A stretch of 6,286 nt of DNA from Clostridia bacterium (GTDB lineage: Bacteria > Bacillota > Clostridia > Oscillospirales > CAG-272), in NCBI GenBank assembly GCA_017466495.1, contig JAFTUB010000046.1:1-6286 (forward strand). The letters run 5' to 3'. The notes beneath the pieces are model-generated. The model made no database searches. It saw only the letters and a list, made by a program, of their open reading frames with translations, and had not been told where the DNA came from. Numbering within the stretch: the stretch's first letter is position 1; every line of letters begins with the position of its first letter. The position numbers were made by a program, and so were the translations under genes. Positions 1 through 5,538 of this stretch are shown here, one piece after another.

Positions 1-1188
1 CGCGAGCAGACCCTGAACCAGCTGCTGGTGGAGATGGACGGCTTCGGCTCCAATGACGGCATCATCGTCATGGCGGCCACCAACCGCCCCGACATCCTGG
101 ATCCCGCTCTGCTCCGTCCCGGCCGCTTTGACCGGCAGATCACGGTGAACTATCCCGATATCAAGGGACGCGAGGATATCCTCAAGGTTCACGCCAAGAA
201 CAAGCCCCTGGAGGGCGAGGTAGATCTTTCGGTGGTGGCCAAATCCACCATCGGTTTCACCGGCGCCGACCTGGCCAACCTGCTCAACGAGGCCGCTCTG
301 CTGGCGGCCCGGAAGGGTAAGTCTCTCATCGGCATGAACGACATCGAAGAGGCCTTCACCAAGGTCATCGTGGGTCCCGCCAAGAAGTCCAAGGTGGTCT
401 CCGAGAAGGAGCGCAAGCTGACGGCCTACCACGAGGCGGGTCACGCCATTGTGGGCTACCTCTCCGACGATTCCGAGAGCGTGCATCAGATCTCCATCAT
501 TCCCGCGGGCCGCGCAGGGGGCTACACCCTGTCCCTGCCCAAGGAGGACCGCTCCTACCGCTCCAAGCTGGATATGGAGACCGATATTCTGGGTCTGCTG
601 GGCGGCCGTGTGGCAGAAAAGCTCATTCTGGGCGACATCTCCACCGGTGCTTCCAATGACATCCAGCGTGCCACCGCCATTGCTCGGAGCATGGTGACCA
701 AGTACGGTATGAGCGACACCCTGGGTCCCATCGTTTACGGCTCCGACCATGATGGTGAGGTATTCCTGGGCCGCGATTTCAGCGCAACCCGTGACTACTC
801 CGAGGATACCGCCGCCCGCATCGATGCCGAGATCAAGCGAATCGTGACCGAGGCCTACGACCGGGCCATGAAGCTCCTTGAGGAAAATGTGGATAAGCTG
901 CACTTTGTGGCAGGCTTCCTCTTCAAGAACGAGGTCATGGACGGTGACCAGTTCGCTGCTGCCATGGCAGGAAATCCCACTGTGGAGGAGCTGGAGGAAA
1001 TGGTGGCCGAGAAGAAGCGCAAGAGCGAGGAAGAGAATGCCGCCAAGGCTAAACGCGACGCCGAGGAAGCCAAACGCCGCGAGGAAGAAGAAAAGGAGCG
1101 CCTGGAAGAACAGCGCCGCCGCTTTGACCCCGCCGCCGGTGCCGATAACGGCGAGGTTCACGAGGACATCGACAACAAGGATGAATAA
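1..1188 (+). CDS. ftsH: ATP-dependent zinc metalloprotease FtsH, 5' end cut off
   Basis: FtsH is a membrane-anchored hexameric AAA+ protease that unfolds and degrades misassembled membrane proteins and some regulators. The reading frame is open from base 1, so the gene continues upstream; the GTG at 28 is internal. In-window residues 1-395 lack the transmembrane segments, Walker A and Walker B. They begin just after Walker B with REQTLNQLLVEMDGF. The second region of homology follows at residues 26-45 (ATNRPDILDPALL, then RPGRFDR with the arginine fingers). The zinc site HEAGH is at residues 144-148, and the likely third zinc ligand is Asp220 in STGASND. GGRVAE and MVTKYGMS are also typical of the family. 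The last ~60 residues are very rich in Glu, Lys and Arg and look like a charged helix or coiled coil ending in an acidic tail. A strong terminator follows 6 nt after the stop. Family assignment is very secure. Confidence 0.98.
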   Translation, partial: REQTLNQLLVEMDGFGSNDGIIVMAATNRPDILDPALLRPGRFDRQITVNYPDIKGREDILKVHAKNKPLEGEVDLSVVAKSTIGFTGADLANLLNEAALLAARKGKSLIGMNDIEEAFTKVIVGPAKKSKVVSEKERKLTAYHEAGHAIVGYLSDDSESVHQISIIPAGRAGGYTLSLPKEDRSYRSKLDMETDILGLLGGRVAEKLILGDISTGASNDIQRATAIARSMVTKYGMSDTLGPIVYGSDHDGEVFLGRDFSATRDYSEDTAARIDAEIKRIVTEAYDRAMKLLEENVDKLHFVAGFLFKNEVMDGDQFAAAMAGNPTVEELEEMVAEKKRKSEEENAAKAKRDAEEAKRREEEEKERLEEQRRRFDPAAGADNGEVHEDIDNKDE

Positions 1189-1194
1189 AAATCG

Positions 1195-1225
1195 CAGGGA
1201 GATGCCGTGGGCATCTCCCTGTTTT
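1195..1225 (+). terminator. Rho-independent terminator of ftsH
   Basis: A perfect 12-bp stem (1195-1206 with 1210-1221, CAGGGAGATGCC and its complement) closes a 3-nt GTG loop and is followed by TTTT at 1222-1225. It begins 6 nt after the ftsH stop codon, so it should end the ftsH transcript. The U-tract is short, but the stem is strong and has no mismatch. Confidence 0.9.
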
Positions 1226-1238
1226 CATGGGCGCAAGC

Positions 1239-1273
1239 AAAAAAAGAACCGCATCCGTTTCACACGGATGCGG
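1239..1273 (-). terminator. Rho-independent terminator of the tRNA-Gly gene
   Basis: Read on the minus strand, a 10-bp perfect stem (CCGCATCCGT at 1264-1273 with ACGGATGCGG at 1249-1258) closes a 5-nt loop. After it comes TTC and then a run of seven T (1239-1245). It lies 7 nt beyond the encoded CCA end of the tRNA, the expected place for a single-gene tRNA transcript. It faces the ftsH terminator only 13 nt away. Confidence 0.92.
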
Positions 1274-1279
1274 ACTCTC

Positions 1280-1353
1280 TGGAGCAGGCGACGGGAATCG
1301 AACCCGCAGCACCAGCTTGGGAAGCTGGGGTTTTACCACTAGACTACGCCTGC
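1280..1353 (-). tRNA. tRNA-Gly, anticodon CCC
   Basis: The minus strand folds as a 74-nt tRNA with CCA encoded. The acceptor stem pairs GCAGGCG (1353-1347) with CGCCTGC (1290-1284), followed by discriminator T and CCA (1282-1280). The anticodon stem is CCAGC/GCTGG (1328-1324 and 1316-1312), and its loop TTCCCAA places anticodon CCC at 1321-1319, reading GGG glycine codons. The T arm carries GGTTCGATTCCC. The D arm is GTCT-AGTGGTA-AAAC, with one C.A mismatch at canonical position 12.23, where G-C, U-A and U-A pairs surround it. GGG codons are frequent in the nearby rnr gene. It is a single-gene unit with its own promoter and terminator. Confidence 0.96.
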
Positions 1354-1364
1354 GAACATCATAT

Positions 1365-1393
1365 AGTATACCGCAATTCAGGGAAAATGTCAA
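1365..1393 (-). promoter_or_regulatory. Sigma-70/A promoter of tRNA-Gly
   Basis: On the minus strand a full-consensus -35 TTGACA (1393-1388), a 17-nt spacer (1387-1371) and -10 TATACT (1370-1365) stand upstream of the tRNA. Transcription should start near 1358, a few nt before the mature 5' end at 1353. An A/T tract at 1405-1413 lies about 47-55 nt upstream of that start, where an UP element would sit. This fits a strong stable-RNA promoter. Confidence 0.93.
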
Positions 1394-1433
1394 TGGGAAT
1401 GCGAAATTTTTTTGGAAAAATGCGAGAACCCCC

Positions 1434-1462
1434 TTGCAATCCCCGACAGGTTGTGCTATAAT
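1434..1462 (+). promoter_or_regulatory. Sigma-70/A promoter of secG, extended -10
   Basis: The elements are -35 TTGCAA (1434-1439), a 17-nt spacer, and consensus -10 TATAAT (1457-1462) preceded by TGC, an extended -10 motif. The start should be near 1469, leaving a leader of about 115 nt before secG. It is back to back with the tRNA-Gly promoter: the two -35 boxes are 40 nt apart and divergent, with an A/T tract between them. Confidence 0.9.
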
Positions 1463-1584
1463 AGCTATACGTCAGTTTTTGCGTGTGCGGTTTTTGCCGT
1501 TCACGGGTGCCGCTGTCTTTCCGCCGAGGGCAGCTGCCTGCATGAAGATAAAGATGTGCGGCGGGGAAATGGAGTTTACGCGAA
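1463..1584 (+). other. Leader (5' UTR) of secG
   Basis: About 115 nt separate the predicted transcription start from the secG ATG. I do not recognise a riboswitch or protein-leader class here. Visible structure is modest: a 10-nt palindrome GGCAGCTGCC at 1529-1538, and CCGCCG (1521-1526) that can pair with CGGCGG (1559-1564), just upstream of the Shine-Dalgarno GGAG at 1571-1574. An 18-codon open frame, 1542-1598, starts MKIKMCGGE and overlaps the secG start in another frame. Nothing shows that it is translated. Confidence 0.5.
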
Positions 1585-1830
1585 ATGCATGTTGTTGAGA
1601 TTATTATCGGTATTGCACTTCTGCTGATGGCAGTTTTCCTTGTTGTATCTATTCTGATGCAGTCGGGTAAGGACAAGCGTCTGTCCGGTACCATTGCCGG
1701 CGGTGCTGAGACCTTCTTCGGCAAGGAAAAGGCAAGCACGATGGATAAGGTGCTCTCCAAGGTGACGACGATTGTTGCCATTGTCTTCGCTGTGCTGGTC
1801 GTGGTCATGTACATGATCCAGGGCCTGTAA
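1585..1830 (+). CDS. secG: Preprotein translocase subunit SecG
   Basis: SecG is the small non-essential subunit of the SecYEG channel and aids SecA-driven export across the cytoplasmic membrane. The 81-residue product has the family's plan. A hydrophobic helix at about residues 3-25 is followed by the conserved loop QSGKDKRLSGTIAGGAETFFG (residues 26-46; compare the QsGk...Gsi.Gga.tffG pattern of SecG). A second helix lies at about residues 60-79, and the protein ends soon after. The ATG at 1585 has GGAG 10 nt upstream. An own promoter precedes it and a long hairpin terminator follows. In Firmicutes secG is often next to rnr, as here. Length and topology leave little doubt. Confidence 0.96.
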   Translation: MHVVEIIIGIALLLMAVFLVVSILMQSGKDKRLSGTIAGGAETFFGKEKASTMDKVLSKVTTIVAIVFAVLVVVMYMIQGL

Positions 1831-1855
1831 GCACGGCTTTGCCTGTTTGGGCATG

Positions 1856-1903
1856 ACAAAACCGCTTTTGGGTATGCTTTATCCGAGAGCGGTTTTGTTT
1901 TTT
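1856..1903 (+). terminator. Hairpin terminator between secG and rnr
   Basis: An 11-bp perfect stem (ACAAAACCGCT at 1856-1866 with AGCGGTTTTGT at 1888-1898) can continue inward through G.U, A-U and G-C pairs to about 18 bp (1856-1873 with 1881-1898) around a 7-nt loop. It leads into TTTTTT (1898-1903). It begins 26 nt after the secG stop and ends only 33 nt before the rnr ATG, so rnr must be reached by readthrough or by an unseen promoter. Confidence 0.9.
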
Positions 1904-1936
1904 GAAAATCCCACGGAATTTGAAGGAATTGAATCT

Positions 1937-4063
1937 ATGACCAAGAAATCGAGCTTTGCCCGAAAGGCAAGCGCAAAGAAAAAATCAGCCAAGTCCCGCC
2001 GTCCCGTCCATGGCCGGCGACAGAGCGGGACCCCTCGCCGCAAATATGCGGCCCCTCGTGCCGAGCGGCGGGTCTATGCCCCCACGGCGGAAGGAATCTT
2101 CCACGGCACCGCCCGGGGCTTCGGCTTCATCACCCCCGATCCTGTTGGCGGCGCGGTGGGGGAGGATCTGTTTGTTCCCGCCCGCTTCACCGGCGGGGCC
2201 ATTGACGGGGATCGGGTGCGCTACCGGGTGCAGAACGACACCGACACGCGGCGTTTCGGCCGCGGGGAGGAGAGCCGTACCGAAGCCGCGGTGACCGAGG
2301 TGATAGAGCACAGCGTCACTTCCCTTGTGGCCGAGTTCTGCGTGGAGGCCCACATCAGAGGGCGGAAGACGGTGCGCCGCTTCTACGCCATCCCTGAGAA
2401 CAAAAAGCTGGCCTTTGAGGTGGAGATCGCCTCTTCCCACACCCTGGGGGCACGGCGGGGGGACAAAATCCGCCTGGAGCTGGTGGAATACCCCACCGCA
2501 ACCTCACCTGCCCGCGGGCAGGTGACCCAGATCTACGGTCCGAAGACGAGCCGGGAGGCCAACTATGCCGCCATTCTGGACGACAACGGCATCCCCACCG
2601 TCTTCCCCGATGAGGTGCTGGCTGAGGCTGCAGAGGTGTCGGCGCGGCGGGTCACCTCCCGCGGGCGGCTGGATCTGCGGGGGGAGATCATCTTCACCAT
2701 CGACTCGGCGGAGGCCAAGGATTTGGACGATGCCATCTCCCTCAAGCGCACCCCTGACGGCTGGCAGCTGGGGGTTCACATCGCCGATGTTTCCCACTAT
2801 GTCAAGGCGGGGGCGGCCATTGACCGGGAGGCCATGCACCGGGGCACCAGCGTTTACTTTACCGATCAGGTAGTGCCCATGCTTCCCGAGGCGCTGTCCA
2901 ACGGATGCTGTTCTCTGAACGGCGGCGTCAGCCGCTATGCCATGTCCGCCCTGCTGGATCTTGCTCCCGACGGCAGTCTGCGGGGTTGCCGTCCGGTGCC
3001 GTCGGTGATCAAATCGGCGGTGCGCGGGGTATACAGCGAGGTCAACGATCTTTTTGAACGAGGGGAAGACTCTCCCTTTGCCGAAAAGTATGCCGCTGTT
3101 CTTCCCACCCTCAGAGATATGCGGGAGCTTTACCGCATCCTGGCCGGGCGGGCCGAGTCCCGGGGCGCACTCTCCCTGGAAACGGCAGAGGCGAGAATTG
3201 TGCTCAACGATGAGGGTGAGCCGGTGGATATCCGCCGGGTGGAGCGGGGAGATGCCGAGAAAATGATTGAGCAGTTCATGCTCACCGCCAACGAGGGGAT
3301 CGCCGTGTGGCTGGGGGAGAGAAATCTGCCCTGCGTCTATCGCGTGCATGAGAAGCCCCTGGGGGAGAAAATGCAGGCCTTTGCCGAGTTTGCCATCAGC
3401 CTGGGGCTGCCCGTCGGTCGAATCGGGCAGAGTGATCTTGCCCCCACCGCCCTGGCCGCCGATCTGCGGCGGGTGCTGACGGCGGCAGAGGAGCGGGGGC
3501 TTGCGCAGCTGGTTTCCATTGTCCTGCTTCGCTCCCTGCAGAAGGCTCGCTATTCCACCGAGGCACTGGGCCACTTTGGCCTGGGCATCGCCGAATATTG
3601 CCACTTCACCTCTCCCATCCGTCGCTATCCCGACCTGTCGGTGCATCGGATCATCCGGGCGGCGCTGACGGAGAAGGCATCGGGACGGGAACTGGACAAG
3701 CTGACCTCTTTCGCCGCACACTCTGCCAAGCAGTCCAGCGAAAACGAGCTTCGCGCCCTCACCGCCGAGCGGGAGATCGAGGATCTGTACAAGACCATCT
3801 TCATGGCCGCCCATGTGGGGGAGGAATTTGATGCCCGGATCTCCTCTGTGACGGGCTTTGGGCTGTTCGCCGAGCTGGAGAATACCTGCGAGGGGCTGAT
3901 CCCCATCACCTCGCTGGATGGTTTCTTTGTTTTTGATGAGAAACACTACCGTTTGACCTGCGGAAGCCGGGTCTACGGGTTGGGGGACGCGATTCGGGTA
4001 CGGATCGAGAGCGCCGATGTGTCGGCCCACAAGATCGAGATGCGGATCGTGGAAAACCACTGA
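1937..4063 (+). CDS. rnr: Ribonuclease R (3'-5' exoribonuclease, RNB family)
   Basis: RNase R degrades structured RNA processively from the 3' end, releasing nucleoside monophosphates. It acts in mRNA decay, rRNA quality control and, in other bacteria, trans-translation. The 708-residue product has these parts in order: a basic N-terminal extension (residues 1-48, 18 Lys/Arg in the first 45); a cold-shock domain at about 52-100 (GIFHGTARGFGF, EDLFVP); a second OB region at about 125-200; the RNB catalytic domain at about 245-575; and an S1 domain at about 627-705. Catalytic metal-binding Asp256, Asp262, Asp264 and Asp265 are all present (IDSAEAKDLDDA). HIADVSHYV begins at 281 and HFTSPIRRYPDL at 556. 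I chose ATG 1937, with AAGGA at 1923-1927 nine nt upstream. An in-frame extension to 1847 would run through the secG terminator. The protein stops right after S1, with no Lys-rich C-terminal tail. No smpB follows. Confidence 0.97.
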   Translation: MTKKSSFARKASAKKKSAKSRRPVHGRRQSGTPRRKYAAPRAERRVYAPTAEGIFHGTARGFGFITPDPVGGAVGEDLFVPARFTGGAIDGDRVRYRVQNDTDTRRFGRGEESRTEAAVTEVIEHSVTSLVAEFCVEAHIRGRKTVRRFYAIPENKKLAFEVEIASSHTLGARRGDKIRLELVEYPTATSPARGQVTQIYGPKTSREANYAAILDDNGIPTVFPDEVLAEAAEVSARRVTSRGRLDLRGEIIFTIDSAEAKDLDDAISLKRTPDGWQLGVHIADVSHYVKAGAAIDREAMHRGTSVYFTDQVVPMLPEALSNGCCSLNGGVSRYAMSALLDLAPDGSLRGCRPVPSVIKSAVRGVYSEVNDLFERGEDSPFAEKYAAVLPTLRDMRELYRILAGRAESRGALSLETAEARIVLNDEGEPVDIRRVERGDAEKMIEQFMLTANEGIAVWLGERNLPCVYRVHEKPLGEKMQAFAEFAISLGLPVGRIGQSDLAPTALAADLRRVLTAAEERGLAQLVSIVLLRSLQKARYSTEALGHFGLGIAEYCHFTSPIRRYPDLSVHRIIRAALTEKASGRELDKLTSFAAHSAKQSSENELRALTAEREIEDLYKTIFMAAHVGEEFDARISSVTGFGLFAELENTCEGLIPITSLDGFFVFDEKHYRLTCGSRVYGLGDAIRVRIESADVSAHKIEMRIVENH

Positions 4064-4069
4064 TGGATA

Positions 4070-4100
4070 GGGGGCGCCGCCTGTGCGCCCCCCTTTTTTT
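4070..4100 (+). terminator. Rho-independent terminator of rnr
   Basis: GGGGGCGC (4070-4077) pairs perfectly with GCGCCCCC (4085-4092) around a 7-nt loop, followed after one C by seven T (4094-4100). It starts 6 nt after the rnr stop and separates rnr from the yicC transcription unit. Confidence 0.95.
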
Positions 4101-4134
4101 GCTTCCAATAATTGCAAAAAAAGCCGCGGGGACA

Positions 4135-4163
4135 TTGACAAATCTGTGCTTTTGCGGTACAAT
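4135..4163 (+). promoter_or_regulatory. Sigma-70/A promoter of the yicC-remA-gmk-rpoZ unit
   Basis: Consensus -35 TTGACA (4135-4140), a 17-nt spacer and -10 TACAAT (4158-4163) lie 35 nt after the rnr terminator. Transcription should begin near 4170, giving a leader of about 30 nt before yicC. No other good promoter is visible before rpoZ, so this one probably serves the four genes. Confidence 0.92.
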
Positions 4164-4198
4164 AATTATATATATCCATTGACGAGGTGAAAACGCAC

Positions 4199-5083
4199 AT
4201 GCAGAGTATGACCGCCTTTGGCCGAGCCGTGAAAACGGTGGCAGGCAAGGAAATTATCGTAGAGATCAAGTCGGTGAACAACCGCTACCTGGATTGCAGC
4301 GTGCGGACACCCCGAAGCTACTCCTTCATTGAGGAAAAGATCAAGCCCCACCTGCTGGCAGCAGGGGTCACCCGCGGAAAGATTGAGGTCAGCCTTTCGG
4401 TGAACACTGTGGACTCCCCCGAGGTGACGGTGGTGCTGGATGAGGCCTATGCCGCTTCCTATGTGGCTGCCCTTGAGCAGCTGCGGGATCGTTTTGGGCT
4501 GAAGGATGACATCTCCACCATGCGGGTGGCGGCCAACCGTGAGCTCTTCAACGTGCAGGCTGCCGAGACCGATCCCGAGGAGGCATGGAGCGATATCTCC
4601 GCGGTGCTGGATGAAGCGCTGGCGGTGTTCTTGGCCGGCCGCGCCGCGGAAGGCGAGCGCCTTGCCCGTGACCTGGCTGCCAAGCTGGACGGAATCAAGG
4701 TGCTGGTGGACCGCATTGAGGTGCTCTCCCGGGACGATATTGCGGCATACCATGACCGCCTGCTCACCCGTTTGCGCAGCGTGCTGGAGGACAACCGGGT
4801 GACCATTGATGAAAACCGCATTCTCACCGAGTGTGCCATTTTTGCCGATCGGGTGGCGGTGGACGAAGAGCTGGTGCGCCTGCGCAGTCACTTTGATGCC
4901 TTTGCTTCCATTTCGGCCTCGGCTGAGCCCGTGGGCCGCAAGCTGGACTTTTTGATGCAGGAGATGAACCGGGAGATCAACACCATCGGTTCCAAGTGCT
5001 CCAATACCGAAATCGCCCATTTGGTGGTAGAGGTTAAGAGCGAGCTGGAAAAGATCAGAGAGCAGATCCAGAATCTGGAGTAA
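4199..5083 (+). CDS. yicC: YicC/YloC family endoribonuclease
   Basis: This is the homologue of E. coli YicC and B. subtilis YloC, for which endoribonuclease activity has been reported; in E. coli YicC has been tied to small-RNA decay. The 294-residue protein shows the N-terminal signature MQSMTAFGRA, then EIKSVNNRYLD (SVNNRYLD at 25-32), TPRSYSFIEEKIK and TRGKIEV. Its C-terminal DUF1732 part has EELVRLRSHFDAF, then GRKLDFLMQEMNRE from residue 246, then TIGSK, and the ending EKIREQIQNLE, which closely follows the E. coli C-terminus. ATG 4199 is preferred because GAGGTGA (4184-4190) sits 8 nt upstream and the protein then aligns with the family start. The alternative GTG at 4187 is part of that Shine-Dalgarno sequence. 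The yloC-remA-gmk-rpoZ order matches B. subtilis. Substrates in this organism are unknown. Confidence 0.95.
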   Translation: MQSMTAFGRAVKTVAGKEIIVEIKSVNNRYLDCSVRTPRSYSFIEEKIKPHLLAAGVTRGKIEVSLSVNTVDSPEVTVVLDEAYAASYVAALEQLRDRFGLKDDISTMRVAANRELFNVQAAETDPEEAWSDISAVLDEALAVFLAGRAAEGERLARDLAAKLDGIKVLVDRIEVLSRDDIAAYHDRLLTRLRSVLEDNRVTIDENRILTECAIFADRVAVDEELVRLRSHFDAFASISASAEPVGRKLDFLMQEMNREINTIGSKCSNTEIAHLVVEVKSELEKIREQIQNLE

Positions 5084-5237
5084 GCCCTCGGATGATAAGG
5101 GAAAAGTTTGAAAGATCAATTTTTCAAACGCGTTTTGCGGCTTTCGCCATCGAAACGGCGGCGATTTTGCTTCGCAAAACCGGCTCCAATTCCGCAAGAA
5201 AGGAAGCTTTCGCAAAGCGAAAGCAACGGTCATAAAT
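5084..5237 (+). other. Palindrome-rich yicC-remA intergenic region
   Basis: No gene is supported in these 154 nt, but there are at least three clean hairpins. The first pairs GTTTGAAA (5106-5113) with TTTCAAAC (5122-5129) around an 8-nt loop. The second pairs TTTTGC (5165-5170) with GCAAAA (5174-5179) around TTC. The third pairs GCTTTCGC (5206-5213) with GCGAAAGC (5217-5224) around AAA. Shorter pairings such as TTTCG/CGAAA (5142-5146 with 5151-5155) and TTGCGG/CCGCAA (5135-5140 with 5192-5197) add to this. None is followed by a T-run, so they are poor terminators. The recurring TTTTGC/TTTCGC motifs suggest a dispersed palindromic repeat or an RNA processing or stabilising element. I see no credible promoter here. 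Confidence 0.6.
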
Positions 5238-5240
5238 ATG
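5199..5240 (+). promoter_or_regulatory. Unusual remA ribosome binding region with hairpin between SD and ATG
   Basis: The only good Shine-Dalgarno match upstream of remA is AAAGGA at about 5199-5204, over 30 nt before the ATG at 5238. The 8-bp hairpin 5206-5224 (3-nt loop) lies between them. With the hairpin folded, the effective gap is about 14 nt. The sequence next to the start, AACGGTCATAAAT, has no purine-rich SD. The hairpin may bridge the SD to the start, or translation may depend on coupling or another mechanism. Confidence 0.5.
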
Positions 5241-5522
5241 AAATTTATCAACATCGGCTTTGGCAATATGGTGGCGGTGGATCGAGTGGTGGCTCTGGTT
5301 GCTCCCGATTCTGCACCCATCAAGCGTTTGATTCAGGATGCCCGGGATGAGGGACGGGTGATCGATGTCAGCTGCGGCCGCCGCACCCGTGCGGTGATCG
5401 TGACCGACTCGGAGCACGTGATCCTCTCGGCAATCCAGGCCGAGACCATTGCCAACCGTTTGGATGACAGCGTGGACGAGGAAGAGACGGCGGAGGAGGA
5501 AGACGAGACCGCCGATCAATAA
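5238..5522 (+). CDS. remA: RemA family DNA-binding regulator (DUF370)
   Basis: RemA (YlzA) of B. subtilis is a small oligomeric DNA-binding protein that activates biofilm-matrix and osmoprotection genes. The 94-residue product is very close to the family: KFINIGFGN at 2-10, PDSAPIKRLIQDARDEG at 23-39, CGRRTRAVIV at 46-55, then SEHVILSAIQAETIANRL. The arginines matching B. subtilis R18, R50 and R51 are present as R16, R48 and R49, and the proline matching P29 is P27. After residue 75 it differs: residues 76-93 hold 12 Asp/Glu of 18, a longer and more acidic tail than in B. subtilis. ATG 5238 gives the exact family start although its SD is odd. It sits between yicC and gmk as in B. subtilis, 16 nt before gmk. 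Target genes here are unknown; there is no biofilm operon in view. Confidence 0.95.
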   Translation: MKFINIGFGNMVAVDRVVALVAPDSAPIKRLIQDARDEGRVIDVSCGRRTRAVIVTDSEHVILSAIQAETIANRLDDSVDEEETAEEEDETADQ

Positions 5523-5538
5523 ATTTGTGAGGATACCC

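Noticed and set aside
1207..1461. Plus-strand open frames across the tRNA-Gly gene and secG promoter
   Set aside because: They run antisense through a well-folded tRNA and through promoter sequences, with no family resemblance.
1847..1936. In-frame 30-codon upstream extension of rnr starting at TTG
   Set aside because: It would run through the secG terminator hairpin, and ATG 1937 has a well-spaced AAGGA.
2504..4162. 552-codon open frame on the minus strand opposite rnr
   Set aside because: It is a mirror of the GC-rich rnr codon pattern. Its translation has no recognisable domain, and the plus-strand RNase R is beyond doubt.
4187..4198. GTG start for yicC four codons upstream
   Set aside because: The GTG is part of the GAGGTGA ribosome binding sequence, and the family N-terminus begins at ATG 4199.
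5106..5129. Hairpin after yicC as a transcription terminator
   Set aside because: It is AT-rich, has an 8-nt loop and is followed by GCGTTTTGCGG rather than a T-run, and remA has no promoter of its own.
4166..5323. 385-codon minus-strand open frame opposite yicC and remA
   Set aside because: It crosses two clearly coded plus-strand genes and a promoter, and the protein resembles no family I know.
5449..5538. In-frame upstream extension of gmk
   Set aside because: It overlaps the acidic tail of remA in another frame, has no Gmk similarity, and ATG 5539 has a good Shine-Dalgarno.
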